DNA of 20,134 nucleotides from Chara braunii (Eukaryota > Streptophyta > Charophyceae > Charales > Characeae). Positions 1 to 8,792 of the stretch are shown here, piece by piece (the first letter of the stretch is position 1; each line of letters begins with the position of its first letter). Below the pieces are notes generated by a model that saw only the letters and a list, made by a program, of their open reading frames with translations, did not search any database and was not told the origin of the DNA. The DNA lies in the NCBI GenBank assembly GCA_003427395.1, contig BFEA01000237.1:1587347-1607480 (forward strand), given 5' to 3'. The translations under genes and the position numbers were made by a program.

Positions 1-45
<45 letters not shown>
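1..45. repeat. (GA)n microsatellite
   Basis: The window opens with an uninterrupted GA dinucleotide run of 45 nt, cut by the window edge so its true length is unknown. Confidence 0.97.
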
Positions 46-46
<1 letters not shown>

Positions 47-660
47 ACCTAGCATGAGTAATAGAGATGAGGGAAAGGTGATCGCAAGCTATGGCAAATG
101 AAAATGGCCTAGCAGCGCGATCATGACAAAAGGAATGCAGCGGCCAGCGTACATGTTCCACAAGTCTCTTGAACATAATAACATTTACAAAATTTTATTT
201 TCCCTTTTTTTTCCACCTCCATAAATGACCGTTGTTTTATGGTTTCTCACCGCCAATATTTTCTTTTTTTCCCCTTTTTTCCTTCGTCGACAGTTTGCAA
301 CATTATTTTTTTTTGTTGCGACCCTAGACATGTTGTTCAGGCCAATCCGACCGCAGTCTCGAAAAGAAAATGCGAGACCCTGCCCGCTGGTGCCTAATGG
401 TCCCCTCCGCCCCCTGCCAAACGTGGTGTGAAAGGCCCGAAAAGACATTTTATGGCCATCGAGAGAAGGGGAGACTTAATGCATATCATGAAGGAATGTA
501 CCATTATTAATATATGTGTATTTTTGAAATTGACGACCCAGAGTTAGCATCATCAAACTGACCACCACCAGTTAAGTCAGACTTATTTTACTCAACTCCG
601 CATACGCAACCAACCTATCTCTATCATATGACCCACATAGGACCCACATAATTATGAGAG
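46..660. other. Intergenic stretch, nothing recognised
   Basis: There is no coding sequence I can recognise. Short T-rich runs lie around 190-320. Small open frames on both strands have low-complexity translations (Phe/Lys runs) and no motif. The part nearest 600-660 may belong to the plus-strand LINE that becomes recognisable at about 672, but I cannot show it. Confidence 0.5.
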
Positions 661-2068
661 GAGGATGTTCGGAATTGGAGGTCTATCTCTATCCTCAATG
701 CGCCAAACAAGATCCCGGGTAAGGTTATGGCATCCCCCTGAAGGAAGTTCTGCTACTTATTATGGATTGGACTTAGACGGGGTTCGTGTCGGGATGCTAA
801 ATCCTATTGAACGTGATCCTGGCATAACAAATGCTTGCGGAGGACTTATGTTCAGGCTGAGCCAAGGCTTTCATCTCCATCGATCGGGAAAAGACATATG
901 ATCGGGTTAGATAGGAATACCTCCAGCAGGGGATGGCAAGGAGGGGGATAGGGAGAATTTATCGCCACTGGGTGAAGTCTGGTGAAGGGAGCCATGATGG
1001 TGATGCAAGTCGACGGTGTCAGGTCGGATAAGGTGAAGGTGACCAGATTTGTGCGGCAAGGGTGCCCGCTGTCCTCGACCCTTTATGTCATTTGTATAGA
1101 AGTTATGGATGATATTCGGAGAGCAAATGATTGGCCACTCGCCATGAAACTCGGCCCAACTGAGGAATTGCAGACCACGACTTTTGAGGATGACTCAGGC
1201 GCAGTGATCGCCCCGACAGCTCACCAATTGGGAATCCTCAAGGAGGATCTCGATATCTTTTGCAAGTATTCGAGTGCGCGGGTGAAGTGGAGGAAGTCAA
1301 AGGCAGTTTTGTCTCTGGGGTTGACACACCGGAAGGATAGCACATCCTGATAGTGAACGAGGAAGATAGGATGTCCTTTTGGGCGCCAACTTGATACTAA
1401 GTTTCGGGGGAATAAAACAAATGGCGATCAAAGCCACGACAACGGTGACCCGACTAAAGGGGTGGAGTAAGGGGCCGCATGGGGGTATTTGGGAAAACTC
1501 TTATCATCAAGAATTTTGTCCTTGGGACCATGTAGTATGCGGGGGCAAAGCATATGCCAGGTAAGTGTACCTTCAGGTACTTGAAGAAGGCAATATATGC
1601 ACACCTATAGTCAAACGACGCGGAAGCACAATACTCTATTTGCAGAGTTGCCTAGACTAAACTTATCTAGCCGAGGCGGTTTGGGGGACAGGACCTATTG
1701 GATTCAAAACAACAGATTATCACCCTGCAGTTGCTCCAGCTCCTTTGGTACCTGCTTGAAACAATAGGGGTTGTCTGGTAGGAAGTTGCCCGGACATACT
1801 TTGCCTATGCGCTTCAAGTGTCGAGAGAGACAGTTCACGTTTGTTTGATCAGCAATACAGTAGTAGGCCACATTCGTAGAGATACAGTGTGGGTAACCAG
1901 ATTGGCATTGTGGAAGAAGATACAGTTAAGTTGCCGCATGCCAACAGCGACCGACACTGTTTATAACCAGTTGGTGTTCGACAACAAATTTATTTGTGAT
2001 GAGGTTAGCGACCCCTACCCCTGGCAGGGCCCTCGAGTGACATTTTGATGGAAGTGGGCCGAGTAAGG
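661..2068 (+). pseudogene. LINE-type reverse transcriptase pseudogene, 5' part
   Basis: This is the degenerate ORF2 of a non-LTR retrotransposon, read across several frames. Near 673 it encodes NWRSISILNA, matching the early RT motif NWRPISLLN. Near 865-905 it encodes IDREKTYDRV, matching motif A (DFEKAYDRV) with both Asp kept but Phe changed to Arg, followed by an in-frame TAG. At 1040-1090 VRQGCPLSS is motif B. Near 1185 the catalytic motif C reads FEDDSGA instead of F/Y-A-DD. The segment 1379-2040 fits the post-RT thumb and connector region (for example YLKKAIYAH, then GGQDLLD). Endonuclease sequence is not seen, so the copy is probably 5' truncated. Stops and frameshifts make it non-functional. 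The element continues after the insertion at 2069-2541. The family assignment is secure; the exact clade is not. Confidence 0.85.
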
Positions 2069-2541
2069 AGAGAGAAGGTTAACAACAGTCGTATTTTTTA
2101 TCACCACTTCAAGACACCCTTCACCACCTCAGGATGCAGCTTGCCTAAACAGGTGGTTTTCAGGGTCTTCGGACCTTTCACCACTTCATGACCATTCAGG
2201 TCTAAAAATCCTGAATGGTCGTGAAGTGGTGAAAGCTCCGAAGACCCTGAAAACCACCTGTTTAGGCAGGCTGCATCCTCAAGTGGTGAAAGGTGGTTTT
2301 CATGGTCTTCGGACATTTCACCACTTTAGGACCATTCAGGATTTTCAAACTGCCCAAAACTCTCACTTGACCACTTCAGGACACCGTTCACCACTTCAGG
2401 ATGCAGCCTACCTAAACAGGTGGTTTTCAGGGTCTTCAGACCTTTCACCACTTCAGGACCATTCGGGATTTTCAGACTGCCCAAAACTCTCACTTCATAA
2501 TTTTCATTCCTGAATTTTCAGCTACCCGATAACCGCTTGTG
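2069..2541. repeat. Foldback repeat fragment (family A) inserted in the LINE
   Basis: This 473-bp block is the inverted counterpart of 4310-4697. Both share an outer edge (AGAGAAGGTTAACAAC), repeated cores such as CTGAAGTGGTGAAAGG and AGGCTGCATCCT, and an inner edge ending in CCGCTTGTG. The 18-bp terminal repeats of the complete element at 4119-4722 are missing here, so this is a partial copy. It is flanked on both sides by LINE coding sequence, with connector upstream and zf-RVT downstream, so it split the LINE after that inserted. The order of its repeat units differs from the other copy by an internal inversion. Confidence 0.85.
2115..2295. repeat. Long near-perfect hairpin, 86-bp arms
   Basis: The arms 2115-2200 and 2210-2295 are inverted repeats separated by a 9-nt loop (TCTAAAAAT). 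By eye I count about six mismatches in 86 positions. Transcription across this point in either direction would give a long imperfect duplex RNA. The hairpin consists of two opposed copies of the roughly 107-bp family A unit. Confidence 0.9.
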
Positions 2542-3765
2542 AGCAAGGAATTTATAAGGTGTGCCACTTATGGGATGAAAGGCGAAAGGATTGACGCTCT
2601 GACAACGACATGATGGGAACCTTACAATAACGGATGAGACAAAGATAAAGACTGCAAGATCTGGGAGAATCCATTCCCCCCCGTTGAGTGAAGCTGCTCA
2701 AGAAGGATGAGGTAATAACGGGCGAATGAGTGAAAGGGAGGGAAGTGTCGAGAGCCGAGATGATATACAGGGTAGAATGAGTGGTGGCGGATGAGAGGCT
2801 GAAAGTTATCGGATGGTGGGCGAATTCGAGCTACGACGGCCCGGGATCTGCGGTGCAAAAGATTATTACTCAGGGAGGGAGGTCCCCCAAGGTGGTGGAC
2901 ATAAATATGTTCGAGACTGTGGCGGTCTGCGAAGGAGGAAAGAAAGGGGAAGAAAACGGCTCGCCATTTCAGCTAGCAACAAGGAAACAGGACCTCACAT
3001 GGGACCCTAAAGAGTGGGAATAGTTGGCTCAAAGACTGCAGACGAGAACGGTCTCGCTGGAAAACTTATCAACGAAAAAACGTTTACAACTCTCTGCTGG
3101 AGCAAGTGGATATTAGTGGAGAACTCAAGGACCAGTGGGTGAAATTAGCAATGTGCCATCTTGGCAGCCCTGCCCGATAAGAAACAGGCTGGCCAGTTAT
3201 GACAAATCTACCACCTGATGATCCAGATAGCACAATGGCTGATACTCAGGAACCGACACAAGGATTAGGAATGTGCTGCGAGGTGTGGGAAAATGGAGAC
3301 GGTCCTCCATCTATTAATGTGGTGTCTGATAGTCTGGACGTTCTGGGAATAGTGGACGATTAACATAGTCAATGACTCACCGATGAATGTCACAGAAACG
3401 GACGGGCACCGATGAAGGTGGATAGGTCCAAAAAACAAAATATGTTGACTGCTGAAACAATACGGGCAGCGGCATTATGGGCCATGTGAACCCTGCAGAA
3501 CGAACGATCTAGATAATAAACAACTTCACCACTTCAAGAAAATATTACGCTGCTGGAAAACATTATGCTCGCCCTAATGGCCGACCTCCGGAGGAACTGC
3601 CGCAAAAAGGAACAAAGAAAATATGTGTTCTGGGAAGATGGAGCCCGTACCCACAACTACTTGATTGAGACCTCCAGATGGGCCGAATGCAATTCGGCCC
3701 GGTTTTAATGAGCAGAGTGCTAAGACCCGGGGACGATGAAGCCTTATCTTAATTTTTGTATACCA
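2542..3765 (+). pseudogene. LINE pseudogene, 3' part with zf-RVT domain
   Basis: This continues the LINE that begins near 661. The clearest part is 3269-3349, which reads in one frame as ECAARCGKMETVL, then HLLMWC, then VWTFWE. This matches the C-terminal zf-RVT zinc-binding domain of plant-type LINEs (Cys pair, then H-x4-C, then W), with one extra residue between the first two Cys. Farther on, around 3570-3710, a Lys/Arg-rich segment (RRNCRKKEQRKYVFW) resembles the basic tail of such ORF2 proteins. Many stops and frame changes occur. The weakly coding 2560-3240 segment is assigned by position between the connector and zf-RVT, not by motif. The 3' limit is approximate. Confidence 0.7.
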
Positions 3766-3990
3766 TAGTTAGAAGGGATGGGCGAGGTTTACGCAAATAG
3801 GTGTATTATAATGGGTAAGAGGGGGATAGGTGTACCATAATTGTATTACAGTATAGGGTTTAAAGGGGTGTGACTACTAATAAAGAGGGTAAGAAGGTTA
3901 AATAGGGTCATGAAAAAAATGGTAAAAAAAATGTTGGGGACAAATCATGGTAATCAGAAAGACATGTGTACTGCACAAGTAGTTACTAAC
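3766..3990. other. Probable LINE 3' untranslated remnant
   Basis: This purine-rich, stop-dense sequence has no recognisable coding potential. It lies where the 3' untranslated region of the preceding LINE would be. I see no poly(A) tail at its end, so the boundary is undefined. Confidence 0.35.
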
Positions 3991-4036
3991 AACCTACTGA
4001 AATGACATGAAATACTTCATGTCATTTTAAGAGTTT
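3991..4036. repeat. Minimal palindromic copy of repeat family B
   Basis: The core is a perfect 12-bp inverted repeat, AAATGACATGAA (4000-4011) and TTCATGTCATTT (4016-4027), with a 4-nt loop. The flanks AACCTACTG and AAGAGTTT match the outer ends of the larger palindromes at 5229-5508. This looks like a family B element that lost its interior by deletion. Confidence 0.65.
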
Positions 4037-4054
4037 TATATAGTTTTGACCCTT

Positions 4055-4087
<33 letters not shown>

Positions 4088-4101
4088 TTTTTTTTTTTTT
4101 T
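4055..4101. repeat. (TTG)10 followed by T17
   Basis: Ten TTG units (4055-4084) run directly into 17 T residues. On the minus strand this is A17 then (CAA)10, which could be the tail of a minus-strand retroposon, but no element body is recognisable beside it. Confidence 0.9.
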
Positions 4102-4118
4102 ACCTGTTTTTGTTTTGC

Positions 4119-4722
4119 TTTAAACCACTAGTACCTTTGCCGCGTGGGAAAATTGTGGGCCTCAGGTGGATCTCCGACCTTTTCGGAGGCCGAATTGAAA
4201 CGTCATTCGCCGACCAGATTTATCAATGGCAGTCGTTGGGCCCAGTCTCAGAATTTTGAGGAGCTTGGAAACACTGCCACTTTTTCCTATTTTCCCAACA
4301 CTGGCGGAGCACAAGCGGTTAACGGGTAGCTGAAAATTCAGGAATGAAAATTCTGAAATGAGAGTTTTGGGCAGTCTGAAAATCTCGAATGGTCCTGAAG
4401 TGGTGAAAGGTCCGAAGACCCTAAAAACCACCTGTTTAGGCAGGCTGCATCCTGAAGTGGTGAAGTTAGAGTTTTGGGCAGTCTAAAAATCCTAAATGGT
4501 CCTGAAGTGGTGAGAGGTTTGAAGATCTTGAAAATCACCTGTATAGACAGGCTGCATCCTCAAGTGGTGAAAGGTGTCATGAAGTGGTGAAAGGTCCGAA
4601 GACCATGAAAACTACCCGTTTAGGAAGGCTGCATTCTGAAGTGGTGAATGGTGTCTTGAAGTGGTGATGAAAAATACGATTGTTGTTAACCTTCTCTTTG
4701 ACGGAGGTACTAGTGGTTTAAA
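4119..4722. mobile_element. MITE-like element, 604 bp, 18-bp perfect TIRs
   Basis: The left end TTTAAACCACTAGTACCT (4119-4136) is the exact reverse complement of the right end (4705-4722). There is no coding capacity for a transposase, so it would be non-autonomous. The outermost TTTAAA is itself a palindrome at both ends, so it could be a target-site duplication (TTTAAA, TTAA or TAA) instead of part of the repeat; sequence alone cannot decide, and this leaves the superfamily open. The interior contains the family A tandem units (4361-4670). It shares 4310-4697 with the inverted partial copy at 2069-2541. Confidence 0.75.
4361..4670. repeat. Tandem family A units, 107-bp period
   Basis: AGAGTTTTGGGCAGTCT occurs at 4361 and again at 4468, giving a 107-bp period. 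Each unit then carries GGTCCTGAAGTGGTGA, a GAAGACC-like core and GGCTGCATCCT. A third unit (about 4570-4670) lacks the first part and has diverged. The repeats lie inside the MITE-like element. Confidence 0.85.
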
Positions 4723-5190
4723 CCACCACTCCCCCCGCAATCCTGAAGTTGATTTTTCGGGGAGTTAGGGCCGTGAACGGCGGGGTCGACGACCAAAAGA
4801 AATAAGTAAATAAATAAAATTTAAAGTTGTAAAAAAGTTGGCGCACAATTTTCAATTTCAGGCGTTGCATTTTTGATCTTTTTTTGTTTTTTTTTGGAAA
4901 AAAAAAAACAAGCAGAAAAAAACACACGATGAATCTTGCAGCACAACACAAAAATATACACCACAATCATCCATGAGTGTCAGGGGCAGTGGATTGAGGC
5001 ACGAAATGGGGTGACACTTGCAGTTACATTTTCGTTTTTTTTTTCGCAGAGTATAAAAAAAAAAAAAAACAANAANGAAGTGAGGTCGATCTTGTACTAT
5101 CGATAGGCAGAAGGTGAAATACTAATATCGGTCTATCGTTCGGACTTTACGACGTCGAGGGTAGCAGTGCTTTAACGTTGTTGCGTGTCA
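4723..5190. other. AT-rich spacer with homopolymers and two Ns
   Basis: No gene is recognised. There are T and A runs around 4880-4920 and 5035-5070, and ambiguous bases at 5073 and 5076 directly after an A run, which suggests a base-calling or assembly problem. The minus-strand open frame over 4718-4966 is Phe/Leu-rich low-complexity sequence and I do not treat it as a gene. Confidence 0.5.
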
Positions 5191-5213
5191 CTTCATGTCA
5201 TTTGAAGAGTTTT
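5191..5213. repeat. End fragment of repeat family B
   Basis: CTTCATGTCATTTGAAGAGT matches the right-hand end seen at 4015-4034 and, more loosely, the end near 5485-5508. Only this terminal piece is present. Confidence 0.55.
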
Positions 5214-5228
5214 TTGTTGGGAGGCTAC

Positions 5229-5370
5229 AAACCTTTCAAACGACATTAAAATGGTTGAAGCTTCTGAAAAAGATCTCAAGTTTCCCCGTCCAAATGGTTG
5301 GACGGGAGCATTTGAAACCACTTGCAAATTTTCAGACACTTAAGGATATTTCAGAAGTTTCAAGTTGGAA
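5229..5370. repeat. Family B palindrome, copy 1
   Basis: The left arm starts AAACCTTTCAAACGAC and includes GGTTGAAGCTTCTGAAAAAG. The centre is CCGTCCAA with its complement TTGGACGG. The right arm returns with TTTCAGAAGTTTCAAGTTGG, the reverse complement of the left-arm core, and an internal insertion lies in the right arm. No coding capacity. Confidence 0.7.
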
Positions 5371-5376
5371 GACGTA

Positions 5377-5508
5377 AAACCTCTTAAATGACCTTAAATC
5401 GTTGAAGGTTTTGAAAATGATTTCAAGTTCCCTCATCCAAATGTTTTGATGAGAAAACCTGAAATCTTTTTCAGATACTTCAACAACTTCAAGTCATTTT
5501 AGGAGTTT
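5377..5508. repeat. Family B palindrome, copy 2
   Basis: The left arm begins AAACCTCTTAAATGACC and reaches the centre CCTCATCCAAATG. The right arm is the approximate reverse complement, from GATGAGAAAACC through CTTCAACAACTTCAAG to TTTAGGAGTTT. Each arm is about 65 bp. Copies 1 and 2 lie head to tail with 6 bp between them. Confidence 0.75.
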
Positions 5509-5639
5509 CGGGTACGGAGACCTGGGTTCGTGAACATGAGGTGTGAGTAGGATTGGGAACTAGAGGCATTCGATCAAGAAAGAGACAACATTTTCCTATG
5601 TATTACATTAAATAAGAGTGCACATACCAGGGCTCGAAG

Positions 5640-5908
5640 AGCAAGAAGCAAGCAATGAAGTGGTAATAACACCTGAAGCGCAATCTGCGTTCTCGTCCAA
5701 CCTGACAGTTGGAATCTCATTTCCGAATGAGAGCATTTGATGAAACCGGTGAACCATTTAGGTTGAATGAGACATAAGGCTCGTAGTACCTAACTAAGTG
5801 AATCAACAGACGAAAATGAGCCTAAATCGACGTACTTAGTTCGTCGCACACTCAAGGTCAGCGAACGAATTGGGCGTTCGAACTCTGAAATTGTGTGTTG
5901 GGGGCAAC
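5640..5908 (+). pseudogene. rnl: Mitochondrial LSU rRNA 5'-domain fragment
   Basis: Several motifs occur in the order found in domain I of bacterial-type 23S rRNA. They are ATTTCCGAATG (about 5719), AGGTTGAATGAGAC matching AGGTTAATGAGGC (about 5760), TAGTACC followed by GAATCAAC (about 5787-5807), AGCGAACG (about 5862), and CTGAAATTGTGTGTTGGGGG (about 5885), which matches CTGAATCAGTGTGTGTGTTAGTGG. Variable parts between the motifs differ in length, and the rest of the rRNA is absent. Its position at the start of the mitochondrial block supports an organellar source. Assignment is by remembered motifs, not an alignment. Confidence 0.55.
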
Positions 5909-5914
5909 AACCGC

Positions 5915-5990
5915 ATTTGTACTCGAGCTCAGTTAGTAGAGTGCCTCGTTTATACCGAGAGAGTCAGCGGTTCAAGTTAGTTATTACTCA
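5915..5990 (+). pseudogene. Degenerate tRNA, resembles tRNA-Val(UAC)
   Basis: It has a good D-arm (GAGCTCAGTTAGTAGAGTG), an anticodon stem-loop CTCG-TTTATAC-CGAG and a T-arm start (AGCGGTTCAAGT). The loop gives anticodon UAU as it stands. The stem and neighbours resemble organellar tRNA-Val, whose loop is TTTACAC, so one C-to-T change may have altered UAC. The acceptor stem no longer pairs convincingly, so I treat it as a relic. Confidence 0.6.
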
Positions 5991-5991
5991 A

Positions 5992-6066
5992 GTGAGATAA
6001 TAACTTAGTTGGTTAGAGTGATGGTCTATCACTCCAGAAGTCGCAGGTTCAACCAATCCTCAGAAA
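5992..6066 (+). pseudogene. Second degenerate tRNA
   Basis: Directly downstream of the first tRNA relic are a D-arm (ACTTAGTTGGTTAGAGT), an anticodon-arm region (GATGGTCTATCACTCCAGAAG), a variable segment AAGTC and a T-arm GCAGGTTCAA. The 3' half of the T-stem and the acceptor stem no longer pair. The anticodon cannot be assigned safely because stem and loop have been altered. Two tandem tRNAs next to an rRNA are typical of organellar DNA. Confidence 0.55.
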
Positions 6067-6225
6067 CGATGATATGATATTATATGCGATGTTTTTTATG
6101 AGGATGACATCCGTTGTGTAGCGTCGGAGTTACATTGCTAATATTGGTTATATTGAAACCTCCTAATTATAAACCACATAAGGTCGGAGACGTTCCATAA
6201 CCTAAACCTTTGATTTTTTTTAAAA

Positions 6226-6852
6226 ATGACTTTCAATTTCGGACCTCAACACCCAGTTGCTCATAATGTTTTAAGATTTGTTTTGGAAATGAATAGAGAA
6301 GTAGTGAAACGTGCAGAACCACATATTGGTTAACTTCATAAAGGTGCAAATCAATTAATTGAATATAAATTTGATAAAACCTATCTACCGACTTTCCCTT
6401 ATTTTGATCGATTAGATTATGTTTATATGATGACACAAAAATATGTTTATACGTAAGTTGTAGAAAAATTTTGTAATTGATAAGTATCATTATGATCTCA
6501 ATATATATGAATTTATTTTGTCAGATTACCAAGTTTTAAATCATCTACTTGCATTGACCACCCATGCTATGGATGTAGGAGCTTAACCTTTTTTCTTCGT
6601 TTTTTTGAAGAACGAGAAGAATTGTTAAAATTTTATGAAAGAGCTTTGGGAGCAAGGATGCATTCTAGTTATATATGACCAAGTTGAGTTTCACAAGATT
6701 TACCATTGGGTTTAAGCGAAAATCTTTTTCTATTTTCACAACGATTTGTTTCTCGTATAGACAAAGTAGAAAAAATGTTAACAAACAATCGTATTTGGAA
6801 ACAACGACTTGTAGATGTTGGTACTGTTACTGTACAATAGGTTATGGATAAA
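6226..6852 (+). pseudogene. nad7: nad7 pseudogene, copy 1 (NADH dehydrogenase subunit 7)
   Basis: Nad7 is the 49-kDa core subunit of respiratory complex I and is mitochondrially encoded in plants, green algae and some protists but nuclear in animals. From the ATG at 6226 the frame reads [16 protein letters not shown], then [18 protein letters not shown], a stop, then LIEYK and PYFDRLDY. After indels it resumes near 6537 with NHLLALTTHAMDVG. A later segment gives YERALGARMHSSYI and ends with NRIWKQRLVDVGTVT near 6835. It covers roughly the N-terminal half of the protein. Lesions include TAA for Leu in HIGLLH, a one-base deletion after VGA, and TGA in the Arg-Pro-Gly region. Homology with copy 2 ends near 6852, where the minus-strand ccmFN piece starts. 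Function is lost. Confidence 0.92.
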
Positions 6853-6859
6853 CACGTCC

Positions 6860-7400
6860 ACGAGCTCACATTATGGTGCAAAGCAAAAAATGTAAGATTA
6901 CTGTCCATCCTTTCTCCATAGTGATATTTCAGCTTCCCACTTTTATTGATTTCACCCGCAATGACTTTTTTTTTTTTAGTTTCGGATACACATAAACAAA
7001 AATCAATAGTACTATAAATGTATCCTGCATAAGTATAAGGAGGATGTATATCCAATACGGGTCTTGTAGCACAGGGTTGAATTATTTTTGAATTAGTGCT
7101 TAAAAAAAAATTCGAAGAAAATGATTGCAGGTTGGACATAAAAGAAAACAGAGAAAAATTAAGCAATGCATTTTTTTAATTATAAGAGGGGCACCAGTCA
7201 ACGCAACTTTTTGCAAGTTTGAAAACAAAAAACAAAACCATAAGGACTCAGAATCCAACACCATATTAAGAGACTACCTTCAGGATTCGACCAAGTTTTA
7301 AAACAATATAAAACAATGGTAATTAGATAATTTAAACTTGTAAAAATATGTAAATAGAGAAATAAGAAAAATCATAACAGAATAAAAAACTAAAAAAAAA
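6860..7400 (-). pseudogene. ccmFN: ccmFN-type haem lyase pseudogene fragment
   Basis: CcmF proteins insert haem into c-type cytochromes; ccmFN (yejR) is mitochondrially encoded in many streptophytes. Reading the minus strand from about 7400, a decayed frame gives hydrophobic sequence, then PLFYIV, then WSNPEGS (about 7293-7273), [13 protein letters not shown] (about 7272-7230), matching the family WSNHEGS and LLWCWILSFYGF. Farther down, NFF is followed by RPVLDIHPPYTYAG (about 7068-7027) and FCLC, matching the family PILAIHPPCIYAG and FGLC. The order is collinear with the gene, but the Trp-rich haem-binding WWD motif is absent and a stop follows KKLR. The piece between 7200 and 7130 is shorter than in land plants. 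It lies tail-to-tail against nad7 copy 1. Confidence 0.8.
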
Positions 7401-7760
7401 TAGATAGTTAAAACAAGAAAGTGAAGTAAAGAAAAAGGAGATAGAGTTTGTAGGCTAATGCATAAAAATGCTAAGAATGAAAAAATAATGACTTATTTCA
7501 ATATATATATCCTTAGTACATTTTATTTCAATTTCCTATTAATCACTTGAACAATGACTCAACCGGTATTTGATTAAATAACTATAAAAATTTAGGATAA
7601 ACTATCGTATTTCTGTAAGAAGAAAAATTAAATTTAACAATAAAAAACGAGTAAACATCAGAAAGTTTGATATCAACATAGAAACATATATTGATGTATC
7701 AAATTAACTAATACTATAAGGTTGATGCAAAGTGTTCCACCAATTTACAAAAAAAAATAT
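7401..7760. other. AT-rich spacer within the mitochondrial block
   Basis: This stretch is very AT-rich with many A runs. The first part may hold the extreme N-terminus of ccmFN on the minus strand, too decayed to read. Nothing else is recognisable. Confidence 0.4.
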
Positions 7761-8171
7761 TATTGGTATATTTATGAGACCTGTACAAACAAAAAATACG
7801 CTACATATGAAGAAAAAATAGTAAACATAGTGCAATACGAAAGTGTTTCAAGCATCCAAAACCCAAAAGGTTACCCACATAGTTTTCTTCAAAAAACTTT
7901 AAGGCACGATAGTGAAGAAGGTGAAAACACGACTATTTTGACACGTAGTCTTTATTGGTATATTTATGAGACATATACGAAAAAAAAGAGAAGCTTCATC
8001 TGCAAAAAAAATAGTAAACGTAATGTAGCTAAATAAATAAATAACATAATTAATACAAAAGTGTTTTAAGCATCATGAACTCAAAAGGTTCCCCACATAG
8101 TTTTCTTTAAAAAACTTTCAGCCACGAGAGTGAAAAAGGTGAAAAAATGCCTATTTTGGCACATAGTCTTT
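7761..8171. repeat. Two-copy direct repeat, about 190-220 bp
   Basis: TATTGGTATATTTATGAGAC occurs at 7761 and 7953. Each copy continues with a GTAAAC segment, then AAGTGTTT, AAGCATC, CAAAAGGTT and CCCACATAGTTTTCTT, ending at ACACGTAGTCTTT (about 7952) or GCACATAGTCTTT (about 8171). The copies differ by substitutions and a small insertion in the second. An open frame of 104 codons (7722-8036) runs through one copy; its low-complexity Lys/Tyr-rich translation matches nothing I know, so I do not call it a gene. Confidence 0.8.
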
Positions 8172-8540
8172 GAAATAAATGAAAAATGAGATGTATAATA
8201 AGTAGAAACAATACATTACTAATAAACATTTTAATGTAAATAAGTAAGTTTTAAGTGAAGATAGAGCTTTGTAGCGATAAAATAAATACGCGCATCTAAC
8301 TAAATGTCATAAAGAATATGTATACCCGAGTTTGGTTGGTGGTGATTTGTATATGTACTTTGTTACAACCAACGATAATGAGAAAAATTATAATTTGATT
8401 CATCTAATTTATGAAGATTTCTTTTTTTTATAACAAATCATTGTGTTTTCAAAGCATCTCATATTTCAGCAAATAAAAATTGATCTTAACTTATGTTTTT
8501 TTCTCTCAAACATTGTCTCAACAAGACGCCTTCAAAAATC
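8172..8540. other. AT-rich spacer, nothing recognised
   Basis: No mitochondrial gene, RNA or repeat could be read on either strand. Base composition matches the surrounding mitochondrial block. Confidence 0.4.
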
Positions 8541-8577
8541 TACCAAAGAGTTAAACTTTCTTAACGACTCTTTGGTA
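8541..8577. other. Stem-loop with 10-bp perfect outer stem
   Basis: TACCAAAGAG (8541-8550) pairs with CTCTTTGGTA (8568-8577). Inside it TTAA (8551-8554) pairs with TTAA (8561-8564), with a 3-nt bulge (CGA) on one side. Hairpins of this kind mark transcript ends or processing sites in organellar DNA, but no partner gene is left to test that role. Confidence 0.6.
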
Positions 8578-8635
8578 TAATGGATAAGACTAATTCGGAG
8601 GTTCCAGAGATTCTGAATTTTCTTACTTTTAAAAT
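8568..8635 (+). pseudogene. Possible tRNA relic
   Basis: TTTGGTATAATGGATAAGAC resembles a tRNA 5' end and D-arm, and ATTCGGAGGTTC resembles the junction into a T-arm. The two lie too close together for a normal anticodon arm, so the arm is deleted or the resemblance is fortuitous. Amino-acid identity cannot be given. Confidence 0.35.
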
Positions 8636-8792
8636 AGGTTTAACATTTTAAATCGTGTTAACAAATGTGTGATTAGTTTTCATTAGTTAGACAATATAAA
8701 GTTTCATAAACAATAAAAAAAAAAAAAAACATATATATGAATTATATAAATGTTGATAAATTTGTGTATCAATTGTTGTATATTGCAATTCT

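Noticed and set aside
6669-7166. A 165-codon minus-strand open frame as one gene.
   Set aside because: Its first two thirds are the ccmFN relic and its last third is antisense to nad7 copy 1, so it is a chimera of pseudogenes.
7722-8036. A 104-codon open frame with internally repeated YWYIYET.
   Set aside because: The repetition comes from the DNA-level direct repeat; the second repeat copy is not open in the same way and no family is recognised.
8290-8400. A homing-endonuclease-like motif in the GGDLYMYF translation.
   Set aside because: Too short, with no second motif and no intron context.
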